Assembly: GCA_964626595.1 (NCBI GenBank)
Contig: CAZVFU010000087.1
Span: forward strand, 1 to 8,428
Length of the DNA stretch: 8,428 nt
Source: JAWLFI01 sp964626595
GTDB taxonomy: Bacteria; Bacteroidota; Bacteroidia; Chitinophagales; Saprospiraceae
Direction of reading: 5' to 3'
This document shows, piece after piece, positions 1 to 5,796 of the stretch; positions within the stretch are counted from its first letter, which is position 1, and each line of letters begins with the position of its first letter. The notes beneath the pieces were generated by a model, which saw nothing but the letters and a program-made list of their open reading frames with translations, did no database searches and was not told the DNA's origin. Both the position numbers and the translations under genes were made by a program.

Positions 1-1571
1 CGGAGTAAGCTATCAGCATTGGAGCCGCTCACCTTCACCGGAACCGGCATTTCGAAAAATTCAACGGACGGGTGGGAGGGGGTTTGATTCAACTTTATGT
101 TCACGCTGCTTCCCTGGTTGGTCCACTCAAGCTGATAGCTTGGGTAGCCCTCACCATAAAACCAATCATTGAAAAACTCATCTAAATTTTCACCACTCTC
201 CATCTCAAAATGCCGCTTCAGATCTTCGGTATGTGCATAGCTAAATGCAAGACTGGAATCTGCCAGGTAGTTGCGGACCGATTGGAAAAACACATCATCA
301 CCCAGTTTCCATCGTAGCATATGCAAAAGGTAGGATGCTTTATTATAGCTTAATCGACTGCTGAAAATCCGCCCCACGCTGGTCGTATCCTCTACCCAAA
401 CGGATCCACCATCCTGACTCGTGATAAAATCGACGCGCGCCCGCTTCCAATTTATCCACTCCTCTTCTGTGCCTAAAAACTCATATGTCATGCCCGTAAG
501 ATAGGTGGCAAAGCCTTCATTGAGCCAGATATCTTGCCAGCTTCCACACGTTATTTTATTGCCAAACCATTGGTGGGCCAGCTCATGAGCCTGGAGCGAA
601 TAGGAAAAACTCCCCATGGAACTCATGGTTTGATGCTCCATGCCTCCACCCCAATTGAATTGGGCATGACCGTACTTTTCTTTGGCAAAAGGGTAGTCCC
701 CAAATAGATCATTGAAAAGCTCCATGATTTCAACGGTACTTTCGAGATTGTTCTCAGCGGCCTCCACATCTTCTGGATATACATAGTTTAATATTTCCAG
801 GCTGTCGCCTTGGGAAAGTTCCACATAGTCAGAAAAGGAGACATAATTGCTAATGGCTAAAGAGATTAGGTAGGAAGCGATGGGGTAGCGGTGTTTCCAG
901 TGGTATATTTTATGCTGTCCATCCGCTTCTTCGCGAATTAAAATACCATTGGTTCCAACGCGGTAGGAGATCGGCAGTTTTACAATTATATCAATAGAAT
1001 CTATCTTATCATTTAAGTCTTGTTTGCAAGGCCACCAATCCTTGGCTCCGTAGGGCTCGGAAAGGGTCCATAGCACGGGCACACCATTATGTGTACTTTG
1101 AGAAAACGAACCGAAACCGTCGGAAACGGGCGCGCCTTCGTATTGGACTTCGATGCTATCCAACTGGCCCATAGGTAGCACCTCGGGCAATTCAATCTGT
1201 AAATTATTGGATTCTTGAATATAGGATAGGGTGTCGCCATGAAATCGTATGGCATTTACTTGCATCGCATCCGATAAGTCAAAATTTAGCGTATTGAAGT
1301 CCGATGCAGTGGGTACAAAATAGCTAGTAACCGTTCCTGAAATGTAGTGCACGGCAGGATCAACTTCCCAGTATAATCGATGATAGACCAAATCATAATC
1401 CCCAGTCAACGGGTTTGCTTTGAAGGCGGTGCGTGAGAGATGAGAACTGCGTTCGGATTCAATGATCGCCGATAAATCCTTACAGCTATGATGGGGATCA
1501 ATCTGAGCATATCCCAGGAAAGGAATTAAGAGCAACGAACAGGCGAATAGTGTAAGTAAACTTTTACTCAT
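1..1571 (-). CDS. Secreted M1-family zinc aminopeptidase, C-terminus cut off by window edge
   Basis: Reading leftwards from an ATG at 1571 gives 523 open residues with no stop before the window edge, so the C-terminus is missing. Residues 1-22 form a signal peptide (MSKSLLTLFACSLLLIPFLG, then YAQ), so the enzyme acts outside the cytoplasm. The zinc site of M1 (gluzincin) peptidases is complete: HELAH at 329-333 and NEGF with the third ligand Glu352, exactly 18 residues after the second His. Tyr409 in RLSYNKASYLL matches the transition-state tyrosine. The exopeptidase motif GxMEN appears as GGMEH at 309-313, with His in place of Asn. The expected activity is removal of N-terminal residues from peptides. 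Bacteroidota members of this family often end in a type IX secretion sorting domain, which cannot be checked here. No Shine-Dalgarno sequence is visible; the start is chosen because it gives an intact signal peptide. Family assignment is secure; substrate is unknown. Confidence 0.93.
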   Translation of the reverse strand, partial: MSKSLLTLFACSLLLIPFLGYAQIDPHHSCKDLSAIIESERSSHLSRTAFKANPLTGDYDLVYHRLYWEVDPAVHYISGTVTSYFVPTASDFNTLNFDLSDAMQVNAIRFHGDTLSYIQESNNLQIELPEVLPMGQLDSIEVQYEGAPVSDGFGSFSQSTHNGVPVLWTLSEPYGAKDWWPCKQDLNDKIDSIDIIVKLPISYRVGTNGILIREEADGQHKIYHWKHRYPIASYLISLAISNYVSFSDYVELSQGDSLEILNYVYPEDVEAAENNLESTVEIMELFNDLFGDYPFAKEKYGHAQFNWGGGMEHQTMSSMGSFSYSLQAHELAHQWFGNKITCGSWQDIWLNEGFATYLTGMTYEFLGTEEEWINWKRARVDFITSQDGGSVWVEDTTSVGRIFSSRLSYNKASYLLHMLRWKLGDDVFFQSVRNYLADSSLAFSYAHTEDLKRHFEMESGENLDEFFNDWFYGEGYPSYQLEWTNQGSSVNIKLNQTPSHPSVEFFEMPVPVKVSGSNADSLL

Positions 1572-1697
1572 GATATACTACTATTTTATAAAAATAAAAC
1601 AGTATTTCTCGCCTGAAAAGTATGATAGTACTCATAAATCTGATCTATATGATGTCTGCTGACCATAATTGATCAGAAAACCGTCTCAATTTTTCGG
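1572..1697. other. AT-rich intergenic region upstream of the M1 peptidase
   Basis: This stretch is AT-rich and carries no coding signal on either strand. On the minus strand TACTTTTC (1622-1615) is one base away from the Bacteroidota -7 consensus TAnnTTTG, about 44 bases before the peptidase start, but I find no TTG at the right distance upstream of it. On the plus strand TTG (1669-1671) followed by AATTTTTC (1688-1695) is a very weak promoter-like pair just before the structured element. Neither is convincing enough to call a promoter. Confidence 0.4.
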
Positions 1698-1866
1698 CCA
1701 GGGATAGGAGCGATAGGCACGAGTCCGGCGGCGGACGCAGCCACCGAGCGAGGAAGTGACCTGCGGAAACTCTACGAAGCCGTGCGGCTGCCCGCCGGAG
1801 GGCACGTGACTACAAGCGGATAGCCCGGCCCCAGCGACTAAAGGTCGCGCAGGGGGACGCCCGATT
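1698..1866 (+). ncRNA. Structured intergenic RNA-like element, possibly of the Flavo-1 type
   Basis: This GC-rich block stands out from its AT-rich surroundings and folds on paper. The 5' segment GGGATAGGAGCGATAGGC (1701-1718) and the 3' segment AAGCGGATAGCCC (1814-1826) flank a long stem: CACG 1718-1721 pairs with 1805-1808, TCCGGCGG 1724-1731 pairs perfectly with 1792-1799, and GCAGCC 1737-1742 pairs with 1786-1791. A second hairpin follows: CCCC 1829-1832 with 1852-1855, enclosing GCGAC 1834-1838 with 1844-1848 around a five-base loop. It closes with GGGGGACGCCC (1852-1862). From memory, the order GGGATAG-AGCG, variable stem, AGCGGATAGCCC, hairpin, GACGCCC recurs between Bacteroidota genes and resembles the Rfam Flavo-1 motif; the Rfam identity is uncertain. 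No U-tract follows, so it may be read through into the gene at 1902, whose start lies about 40 bases further on. It could be an independent small RNA, a leader of that gene or a dispersed repeat. Confidence 0.6.
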
Positions 1867-1901
1867 AAAAAACAAAACAGGATCAAAGCCATTATATACA
1901 T

Positions 1902-2168
1902 ATGGAAGAGTTAACGACACGAGATATAGACCGGATTATTGAAATGGCCTGGGAAGATCGCACGCCCTTTGGAGCGATTGATTTTCAATTTGGACTGAGT
2001 GAAAAAGAAGTGATTGAGCTGATGCGGCGAGAGATGCACGCCAAGAGCTTTAAACGCTGGCGTAAGCGTGTAAGTGGACGCAAGACGAAACATCGGAAAA
2101 AGCGTCCCGATATGCATCGATTTAAATCGAGTCGGCAGCGATCGATCTCGGGGAATAAAATTACCTAG
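1902..2168 (+). CDS. TIGR03643/DUF2805 family small basic protein
   Basis: An 88-residue protein with the signature of the TIGR03643 (DUF2805) family: an opening IDRIIEMAWEDRTPFGAI (9-26), then FGLSEKEVIELMRREM (30-45), then SFKRWRKRVSGRKTKH (49-64). The family is small and widespread in Bacteroidota and proteobacteria, with no established function. Residues about 22-45 have the spacing of a helix-turn-helix (PFGAI, FGLSEKEV, IELMRRE), and the tail from 50 onward is very rich in Lys and Arg, so binding of nucleic acid is a reasonable guess but only that. The start is the first ATG after the structured element and gives the normal family N-terminus; no Shine-Dalgarno sequence is visible. The gene ends 35 bases before the deacetylase and may be co-transcribed with it. 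Confidence 0.88.
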   Translation: MEELTTRDIDRIIEMAWEDRTPFGAIDFQFGLSEKEVIELMRREMHAKSFKRWRKRVSGRKTKHRKKRPDMHRFKSSRQRSISGNKIT

Positions 2169-2190
2169 AGTCCGAATTTCCCTAATTTTC
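2161..2190 (+). promoter_or_regulatory. Weak Bacteroidota-type promoter candidate before the deacetylase
   Basis: TAATTTTC at 2183-2190 differs at one base from the -7 consensus TAnnTTTG, and TTA at 2161-2163 differs at one base from the -33 TTG, with a 19-base spacer. Transcription starting a few bases after the -7 box would give a nearly leaderless message for the ATG at 2204. The alternative is simple read-through from the gene ending at 2168. Confidence 0.3.
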
Positions 2191-2203
2191 GTAAGTTCGT
2201 ACT

Positions 2204-3133
2204 ATGCGGCGGACTTTTTTTCAAGGCGTTATGCGAACAGCTGCGCCCCGGCTATTTATTCCTTTCTACCATGCGGTATGCCCGGATGTGCCGCCGCATC
2301 TGAAAAGCTTGTATATGCCGCGCAGCCCCGAACAATTTGAACGGGATATTCAAACTTTTTTACGGTATTTCGACCTAGCGGATCCGATTCGTTGTCTGGA
2401 CCCTATTCCTTCTGACAAACATCAACTGATCATCACTTTTGATGATGGTTTACGCAGTTTTGCCGATTATGCCTGGCCGATTTTAAAGCGGTATGGAATT
2501 CGTCCTATCGTCTTTGTTAACCCGGGGCTGCTAGACCGCAAGGAGTTGATGTATCGGTATAAGGCGAGCGCCCTGATAAGCGATCTCAAACATCAGGAGC
2601 TGCCCGAGCATCCCATATTTAATGATCGCAAAGCCAATGTGCTGCTGGAGGTTAATTATGCGAATCGGTGCGTCTTAGATGAGATAGCGCGAGCTGTCGG
2701 GCTGGATTGGAAGGACTACTGGGAGACCCATAGACCATATTTGTCCTGGGACGAGCTGCGAGCGCTAAGGGATGAGGGAGTATATGTCGGAGCGCATTCC
2801 ATGGATCATCCGGACTACGGTTCTCTTCCCGCCAAAGAGCAGGTCGAGCAGACAAAGGAGAGTATAAAGCGGGTACAGGATGAATTAGGTGTACCGTATC
2901 GGTTTTTCAGTTTTCCATTTTCGGATCATGGCGTGGCCCCGGAGGTGTTTCAGGAGGTATCCATGGATCTGAGTTTGGGTACGCAAAAAATAAAGCAGGA
3001 AGACCGTCCACGGCATGTGCAGCGATTGCATATGGAGCGCCCGGGCTGGTCGGCGGAGAAAATTTTATGGATAGAATCTGCGATGTTTCAAGTCAAACGC
3101 CTTATAGGTCGACATCGTGCCGAAAAAGATTAA
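2204..3133 (+). CDS. Polysaccharide deacetylase family protein (NodB fold, CE4-like)
   Basis: A 309-residue protein of the carbohydrate esterase 4 / NodB-homology family, metal enzymes that remove N- or O-acetyl groups from glycans. Motif 1 is TFDDG at 78-82 (Asp80 the likely base, Asp81 a metal ligand) and motif 2 is HSMDHP at 198-203 (His198 and His202 the likely metal ligands). FSFPFSDHG further on fits motif 3, and RLHMERPG near the end may hold the last motif. The two metal motifs are about 118 residues apart, against roughly 50 in compact members, so some 65 residues (about 113-178) are inserted. No signal peptide is evident, which suggests action in the cytoplasm on a precursor, although residues 10-25 are mildly hydrophobic. 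A second in-frame ATG at 2231 (residue 10) could be the true start; a run of seven Ts (2215-2221) lies between the two. It is followed one base later by an acyltransferase gene. Substrate not identifiable. Confidence 0.88.
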   Translation: MRRTFFQGVMRTAAPRLFIPFYHAVCPDVPPHLKSLYMPRSPEQFERDIQTFLRYFDLADPIRCLDPIPSDKHQLIITFDDGLRSFADYAWPILKRYGIRPIVFVNPGLLDRKELMYRYKASALISDLKHQELPEHPIFNDRKANVLLEVNYANRCVLDEIARAVGLDWKDYWETHRPYLSWDELRALRDEGVYVGAHSMDHPDYGSLPAKEQVEQTKESIKRVQDELGVPYRFFSFPFSDHGVAPEVFQEVSMDLSLGTQKIKQEDRPRHVQRLHMERPGWSAEKILWIESAMFQVKRLIGRHRAEKD

Positions 3134-3134
3134 T

Positions 3135-4217
3135 ATGCAAGTCGAGCGGATTACAGCGGTGGAGTTAGAGGAGTTTGTGTCGGGCTGCGTGGAGCGGCCG
3201 GGTGCGGATCTGCCGATGTCGACCCGGCGGGCAGGTTCTCTGGTGCGGCATCCTTTGGTGGACCCTAAAGACGTTTTGTTGTATGTCATTCGGGATGGGA
3301 AGGAGGTGATCGCCTATCAAAATTTAGTCCCCGACCGTATTGCCGGTATTCGTTTTATGTGGCTCAGTGCCGTCTGGGTGCGGGCCGACTGGCGCGGTCA
3401 GCGCTTAGCGAGTGCTATTTTCCACTCGATTCTTAAGGATACGGAGGGTTTGTTGGCGGGAACCAATCAAGCGCCCGTTCGCCAAAAAAGAATGCGAAAG
3501 GATGATCGTTTTGTAGAAATGGAAAATGATTCGGTGGTCAGATGGTATCGACGGTTTGCCCTGTCTCATTTTTTGGCGCATCGGCTACCGGCGCCAAAAG
3601 TGATGCGACCTGTGTTGAAGGGACTAGATGGATTTCTCAATGCTTTACATGATCCGATGTGGTCAATTGGCGCGGTAGCCGATGGCCCGCAGCCGGAAAG
3701 CCAGCTTGGCTGCACGGCGGAGGATGCCCACTTTTTAAGTCAGTTCGGCCCTTTTACTTCTATAGACGCACAATTACTGAGTTGGCGCCTGCAATATCCC
3801 TGGCTTGGGAATGAAGCCGCAGATCAATCCGAGCAGGAGCGCTATGCCTTTAGCGTGTATGCAGAAGAGTTTCAAAATTACTGGTGGCGATTTCGAAATG
3901 AGCGCGACGAGATACAAGCGCTGTTGTGGGTCCAGTTGCGAGAGGGTCATGTCAAGGTGCCTTTCTGGAAGGGCACGGAATTGGGGTCGAGAGAGAGTGC
4001 CATTTTTTTACGTCGCTGGCTGCAGAAGAAGAAAGTAAAAAGCGTTAATATGCCGGCATTTGAGGCAGAGATTCTCACTTCAAGGGGATATAGTGGGTGG
4101 TTGCGGCGGCAATTGGATATGCCCGTTTTTGTCCATAGGACGTTGGCCGAACAGATCCCCACTGAGGCCTGGACGGCAGGCTATGGCTTGCATCGGGGAG
4201 ATTGGGGAATGACGTGA
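3135..4217 (+). CDS. GNAT-type acyltransferase with an unrecognised C-terminal half
   Basis: A 360-residue protein. The N-terminal 130 or so residues look like a GNAT (Gcn5-related) acyltransferase: strand RFMWLSAVWV, then ADWRGQRLASAIFHSIL, where RGQRLA (87-92) fits the acyl-CoA pyrophosphate loop R/Q-x-x-G-x-G/A. The remaining 230 residues, with YWWRFRNERDEIQALLWVQL and SAIFLRRWLQKKKVKSVNM, may be a second degenerate GNAT-like fold, but I do not recognise it. The tail HRGDWGMT recalls G-D-x-x-x-T endings I associate with Bacteroidota acetyltransferases. The reading frame is also open from a GTG at 3117 inside the deacetylase, but the ATG at 3135 is preferred: it sits one base after the deacetylase stop (TAATATG), a typical coupled arrangement. 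Tight coupling implies the two proteins work together, perhaps removing one acyl group and adding another on the same glycan. Acyl donor and acceptor are unknown. Confidence 0.75.
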   Translation: MQVERITAVELEEFVSGCVERPGADLPMSTRRAGSLVRHPLVDPKDVLLYVIRDGKEVIAYQNLVPDRIAGIRFMWLSAVWVRADWRGQRLASAIFHSILKDTEGLLAGTNQAPVRQKRMRKDDRFVEMENDSVVRWYRRFALSHFLAHRLPAPKVMRPVLKGLDGFLNALHDPMWSIGAVADGPQPESQLGCTAEDAHFLSQFGPFTSIDAQLLSWRLQYPWLGNEAADQSEQERYAFSVYAEEFQNYWWRFRNERDEIQALLWVQLREGHVKVPFWKGTELGSRESAIFLRRWLQKKKVKSVNMPAFEAEILTSRGYSGWLRRQLDMPVFVHRTLAEQIPTEAWTAGYGLHRGDWGMT

Positions 4218-4228
4218 GGAGAGGGGGC

Positions 4229-5617
4229 TTACTTTCCAATACAGAAATTACTAAAGATATTTCCCAACAGATCATCCACCGAGATGTGCCCGGTAATTTC
4301 ACCCAGGTGATGGAGGGCCTGACGGATATCCATAGCAATAAAGTCGCCGGTGATGCCCTTTTGCAGTCCATCTAAAACCCGGCCCAGGTCGGCATAAGCG
4401 CGTGTTAAGGCTTGATGGTGCCGGCTGTTAGTTACTACCGCAGAGCCCGCTTGTTGGCGAGATTCCTTAGCAAAAGTAATGAGGGACTCAATGAGGGGTG
4501 CCAAACCTTCACCTTCCAGGGCGGAAATGGGCAAAAGCGGTATGTCTGATAATACCTGCTCATAGTCAGCCCAATGAGCGTTTCCGGCTTGATCCACTTT
4601 ATTAGCTATGGCAATGAGGTGATAATTCTGCCCGCGGAACTCGGCCAGATCGGTATGGAGTTGCTCCGGAGTAGATTCCGTCACATCAAATACATATAGA
4701 ACGACGGCGGAAGACTGAATTTTCTCATAAGTGCGTTGAACGCCAATTTCTTCAATAGCATCGGTGGCTTTACGTAAGCCGGCAGTGTCAATGAGCCGAA
4801 ATGGGATACCGTCCATTACGATAGATTCCTCAATGGTATCTCGCGTGGTGCCCGCAATGTCAGAGACAATAGCTCGGTCTTCTTTCAATAACGCGTTGAG
4901 TAAGGTGGACTTTCCGGCGTTGGGTCGCCCTGCAATGACCGTTTGTATCCCTTTTTTTACCGCATTACCCCACTGAAAGGAATCGATGAGCTGTTGGATC
5001 AGTTGACGGATGGATTGAACTTGTTCTTGCAGCTCCGTGCGGTCGGCAAAGGTGACATCCTCCTCCCCAAAATCGAGTTCTAATTCAATCAGAGAAGCAA
5101 AGTCGATGAGCTTTTGTCGCAAGTGGTCAATCTCCCCTGAGAATCCCCCGCGCAGTTGATGTAATGCCAGTCGATGGGCTTCCTTCGATTCAGCTGAGAT
5201 CAAGTCAGCCACTGCCTCAGCTTGTGACAAGTCCAACTGTCCGTTCATGTACGCGCGAAAGGTAAACTCTCCGGGTTCGGCATAGCGGGCGCCCTGGCGA
5301 AGGTAGCTCTGGATGATTTGCTCAATGATCCAATCGGAGGCATGGGCGCTGATTTCCACGACGTCTTGCCGAGTATATGATTTTGGATTTTTATATATGG
5401 TGGCCACCACCTCATCTAAAATGTCTCCTGAGTCACCTCGAAATAAACCAAAATGAGCACTATGGGAAGGCGCCTCAATGAGTTTAGGCTTTCGGAGATG
5501 CTTTGCCGTCCATGGGATACAATCGGGGCCGGATAGTCGAATAACAGCAATCGCACCACTACCCGGTGGCGTGGATAAGGCTATAATCGTATCGGTCAGA
5601 GATTGGTGATGACTCAT
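4229..5617 (-). CDS. mnmE: tRNA uridine-5-carboxymethylaminomethyl(34) synthesis GTPase MnmE (TrmE)
   Basis: A complete 462-residue MnmE, a normal length. With MnmG it forms the complex that adds (carboxymethyl)aminomethyl to carbon 5 of wobble uridine 34 in several tRNAs, using GTP hydrolysis, a methylene-tetrahydrofolate-type carbon donor and FAD on MnmG. The N-terminal domain starts DTIIALSTPPGSGAIAVIRL and holds the folate-site region GEFTFRAYMNGQLDLSQAEA. The inserted G domain has G1 GRPNAGKS (230-237, Lys236), the switch GTTRDT, G3 DTAG (277-280), G4 NKVD (339-342) and SAL for G5. The protein ends in CIGK (459-462), the C-terminal motif with the catalytic cysteine. All key residues are present. 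It is convergent with the acyltransferase with 11 bases between the two stops, so there is no room for a separate terminator. A promoter-like pair lies directly before its ATG, implying a very short or absent leader. Confidence 0.98.
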   Translation of the reverse strand: MSHHQSLTDTIIALSTPPGSGAIAVIRLSGPDCIPWTAKHLRKPKLIEAPSHSAHFGLFRGDSGDILDEVVATIYKNPKSYTRQDVVEISAHASDWIIEQIIQSYLRQGARYAEPGEFTFRAYMNGQLDLSQAEAVADLISAESKEAHRLALHQLRGGFSGEIDHLRQKLIDFASLIELELDFGEEDVTFADRTELQEQVQSIRQLIQQLIDSFQWGNAVKKGIQTVIAGRPNAGKSTLLNALLKEDRAIVSDIAGTTRDTIEESIVMDGIPFRLIDTAGLRKATDAIEEIGVQRTYEKIQSSAVVLYVFDVTESTPEQLHTDLAEFRGQNYHLIAIANKVDQAGNAHWADYEQVLSDIPLLPISALEGEGLAPLIESLITFAKESRQQAGSAVVTNSRHHQALTRAYADLGRVLDGLQKGITGDFIAMDIRQALHHLGEITGHISVDDLLGNIFSNFCIGK

Positions 5618-5621
5618 AAGG

Positions 5622-5652
5622 CGAAGATACGGTAAGATCTCTCGAATGGCAA
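5622..5652 (-). promoter_or_regulatory. Candidate Bacteroidota promoter of mnmE
   Basis: On the minus strand TTG (5652-5650) and TATCTTCG (5629-5622) are separated by 20 bases. They match the Bacteroidota primary-sigma pattern TTG, 17-23 bases, TAnnTTTG with one mismatch in the -7 box. The -7 box ends four bases before the mnmE ATG (5617), so the message would start at or very near the start codon. Inferred from the motif alone. Confidence 0.5.
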
Positions 5653-5719
5653 TACTGACTCGACCAATTCTGTCTCTAATAAATTTAGAATCTGAAGTGA
5701 TTTTTTGGATATCAATACC

Positions 5720-5727
5720 TATATTTG
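5720..5727 (+). promoter_or_regulatory. -7 promoter box upstream of the SusC-type gene
   Basis: TATATTTG matches TAnnTTTG exactly and lies 69 bases before the ATG of the SusC-type gene, which would give a leader of about 60 AT-rich bases. The nearest TTG (5705-5707) is only 12 bases upstream, too close for a standard -33 box, so activation by a regulator or an alternative sigma factor is possible. Two further near-matches, TATATTTC (5771-5778) and TAGATTTC (5781-5788), lie nearer the start and also lack a well-placed TTG. Confidence 0.45.
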
Positions 5728-5734
5728 CCTTAAG

Positions 5735-5747
5735 TAGAATAATTCTA
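5735..5747. promoter_or_regulatory. 13-base palindrome, candidate operator in the mnmE/SusC intergenic region
   Basis: TAGAATAATTCTA is a perfect palindrome around a central A, starting eight bases after the -7 box at 5720-5727, where transcription would begin. A further copy of the half-site, TTTAGAAT (5684-5691), is inverted relative to ATTCTAAA (5742-5749), giving a nine-base inverted repeat (5683-5691 with 5742-5750) that brackets the -7 box. The layout suits an operator or a DNA loop, but the sequence is AT-rich and short palindromes arise there by chance. Confidence 0.3.
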
Positions 5748-5796
5748 AATAAAGACTGCTAAATTTCTATTATATTTCGATAGATTTCGCTCGATT

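Noticed and set aside
1686..1901. 71-residue minus-strand open frame across the GC-rich intergenic element
   Set aside because: It follows the structured element, has a composition unlike any protein family (Gly, Pro, Arg and Ser runs), and is best explained as a chance open frame in GC-rich sequence.
2215..2221. Run of seven Ts in the first codons of the deacetylase, a possible phase-variation tract
   Set aside because: Seven Ts is short, the frame is intact, and an in-frame ATG at 2231 lies just past it, so slippage would have little effect if that is the true start.
2074..2340. 88-residue plus-strand open frame joining the end of the DUF2805 gene to the start of the deacetylase
   Set aside because: It overlaps two well-supported genes in another frame and shows no recognisable motif.
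3117..3134. GTG start giving six extra residues on the acyltransferase and a 17-base overlap with the deacetylase
   Set aside because: The ATG at 3135, one base after the upstream stop, is the more natural coupled start. The GTG form cannot be fully excluded.
4200..4240. Possible terminator between the convergent acyltransferase and mnmE genes
   Set aside because: Only a weak imperfect stem (TTGGGGAA near 4203 with TTTCCAA near 4233) can be drawn and there is no T-run beyond it.
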